This document shows positions 63,251 to 64,000 of a stretch of 64,000 nt of DNA, one piece after another. The first letter of the stretch is position 1. Each line of letters opens with the position of its first letter. Source of the stretch: an uncultured Paraprevotella sp. (lineage in GTDB: Bacteria > Bacteroidota > Bacteroidia > Bacteroidales > Bacteroidaceae); assembly GCA_900546665.1 (NCBI GenBank), contig URDY01000006.1:62001-126000 (forward strand). Reading direction: 5' to 3'. The translations under genes were made by a program, and so were the position numbers. The notes below the pieces were generated by a model. It was not told the DNA's origin and searched no databases. It was given only the letters and a program-made list of their open reading frames with translations.

Positions 63251-64000
63251 ATGAATAACGCGGAAAATACTCCAGATTTTATTTTTGAGTCAAGCTGGGA
63301 AGTATGCAATAAGGTAGGAGGAATTTATACCGTATTGTCTACAAGAGCGAAGACATTAGAGGATATTATGCACGACCGTCTGATCTTCATAGGACCTGAC
63401 GTGTGGGGAGAAAAGAGTAATCCTTTGTTCGTTGAAGATAGATCCTTGCTCGGAGAATGGAGAGAGAAGGCAGAAGCCGATAATTTGTATGTGCGTGTGG
63501 GACGTTGGAATGTGCCCGGAAATCCGATTGCTGTATTAGTAGACTTCCAGCAGTATTACGACCGGAAGGATGCTATATATACCCGATTATGGGAAGATTT
63601 CCAGGTGGATTCCCTTCATGCCTATGGGGATTATGACGAGGCGTCCATGTTTTCTTATGCGGCAGGCCTTGTCGTAGAGCATTATTATAAGTATGCACTT
63701 GAAGGCAAATGCCACAAGGTGATCTATCAGGCTCATGAATGGATGACAGGACTAGGCGCGTTGTATATTCGCAAACATGTGCCGGCCATAGCTACGATAT
63801 TCACTACACATGCTACCAGTATCGGACGGTCTATAGCCGGAAATCACAAACCGCTTTATGAATATTTGTTTGCCTATAATGGCAATCAGATGGCTCAAGA
63901 GCTGAATATGCAGTCCAAGCATTCCATTGAGCGTCAGACGGCTCATAATGTGGACTGTTTTACTACGGTCAGTGAGGTGACAAACCGTGAATGTGCCGAA
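63251..64000 (+). CDS. Glycogen synthase, GT3-like (partial)
   Basis: First 250 residues of a glycogen synthase that adds glucose from a sugar nucleotide to a growing chain. The opening ESSWEVCNKVGGIYTVLSTR carries the donor-binding KVGGxxTV motif, then IYQAHEWMTG, FTTHATSIGRS and DCFTTVSEVT. The ESSWEV start marks the eukaryote-like (GT3) type rather than bacterial GlgA. The C-terminal half lies beyond the window. It complements glgB at 7609. Confidence 0.93.
   Translation, partial: MNNAENTPDFIFESSWEVCNKVGGIYTVLSTRAKTLEDIMHDRLIFIGPDVWGEKSNPLFVEDRSLLGEWREKAEADNLYVRVGRWNVPGNPIAVLVDFQQYYDRKDAIYTRLWEDFQVDSLHAYGDYDEASMFSYAAGLVVEHYYKYALEGKCHKVIYQAHEWMTGLGALYIRKHVPAIATIFTTHATSIGRSIAGNHKPLYEYLFAYNGNQMAQELNMQSKHSIERQTAHNVDCFTTVSEVTNRECAE

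Overview
The window looks like chromosome from a member of the order Bacteroidales. Four things point there. Promoter-like TAnnTTTG (-7) boxes precede many genes. The ATP synthase operon has the Bacteroidales order, starting with atpD-atpC and carrying an exported-N-terminus atpB. A glycogen synthase of the eukaryote-like type and a GldE-like protein are present. One secreted lyase ends in a tail resembling type IX secretion sorting signals, which leans towards Prevotellaceae or a close relative; I cannot name the species.

Layout. 0-11 kb: housekeeping genes, namely pyrBI (minus), a class A penicillin-binding protein, a FolK-like protein, then kdsB, an exported 14-repeat MORN protein and an inositol-phosphatase-family enzyme in series, a YhcH-family protein, glgB and a membrane protein. 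11-13 kb: a GH25 lysozyme-like protein and a small Spy/CpxP-like exported protein. 12.7-24 kb: a minus-strand polysaccharide-degradation locus (tandem GH43, GH43, GH30, PL11, carbohydrate-binding-like protein) behind a membrane-spanning regulator that has a sensor propeller and an AraC DNA-binding domain but no kinase. A 22-bp-period direct repeat sits just upstream of the enzyme operon and is a likely operator. No SusC/SusD pair is present. 24-31 kb: an AraC regulator divergent from a complete TolC/HlyD/ABC-2 efflux operon related to YbhGFSR. 31.5-33.4 kb: a second tandem-GH43 gene whose 3' third is almost identical in DNA to the first copy, while the rest has diverged, as expected from gene conversion.

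33.8-38.7 kb: a metallo-beta-lactamase-fold protein, a minus-strand SPFH/membrane protein/Arc-like operon with a strong promoter, a histidine phosphatase, a DEDDh exonuclease, a macro-like protein and a DUF2721 protein. 38.8-46 kb: the F1Fo ATP synthase operon (minus) with a long leader, divergent from a LysR regulator. 47-53.7 kb: an esterase, a nitroreductase, a double-esterase fusion, and a 1,080-residue exported TldD-TldE-like fusion.

53.7-56.6 kb is the least ordinary stretch. It holds a poorly supported ORF, about 1 kb without a confident gene that contains three near-palindromes spaced exactly 21 bp apart, and a two-gene unit of a small unknown protein plus a divergent FtsZ/tubulin-like GTPase. 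This is my best candidate for an undescribed system. 56.7-64 kb returns to housekeeping: RNase G, a 29-residue AURKAIP1/COX24-type basic protein, HU, mutY, ssb, gldE, a phosphopantetheinyl transferase, a small exported protein and the start of glycogen synthase, which together with glgB covers glycogen chain synthesis and branching.
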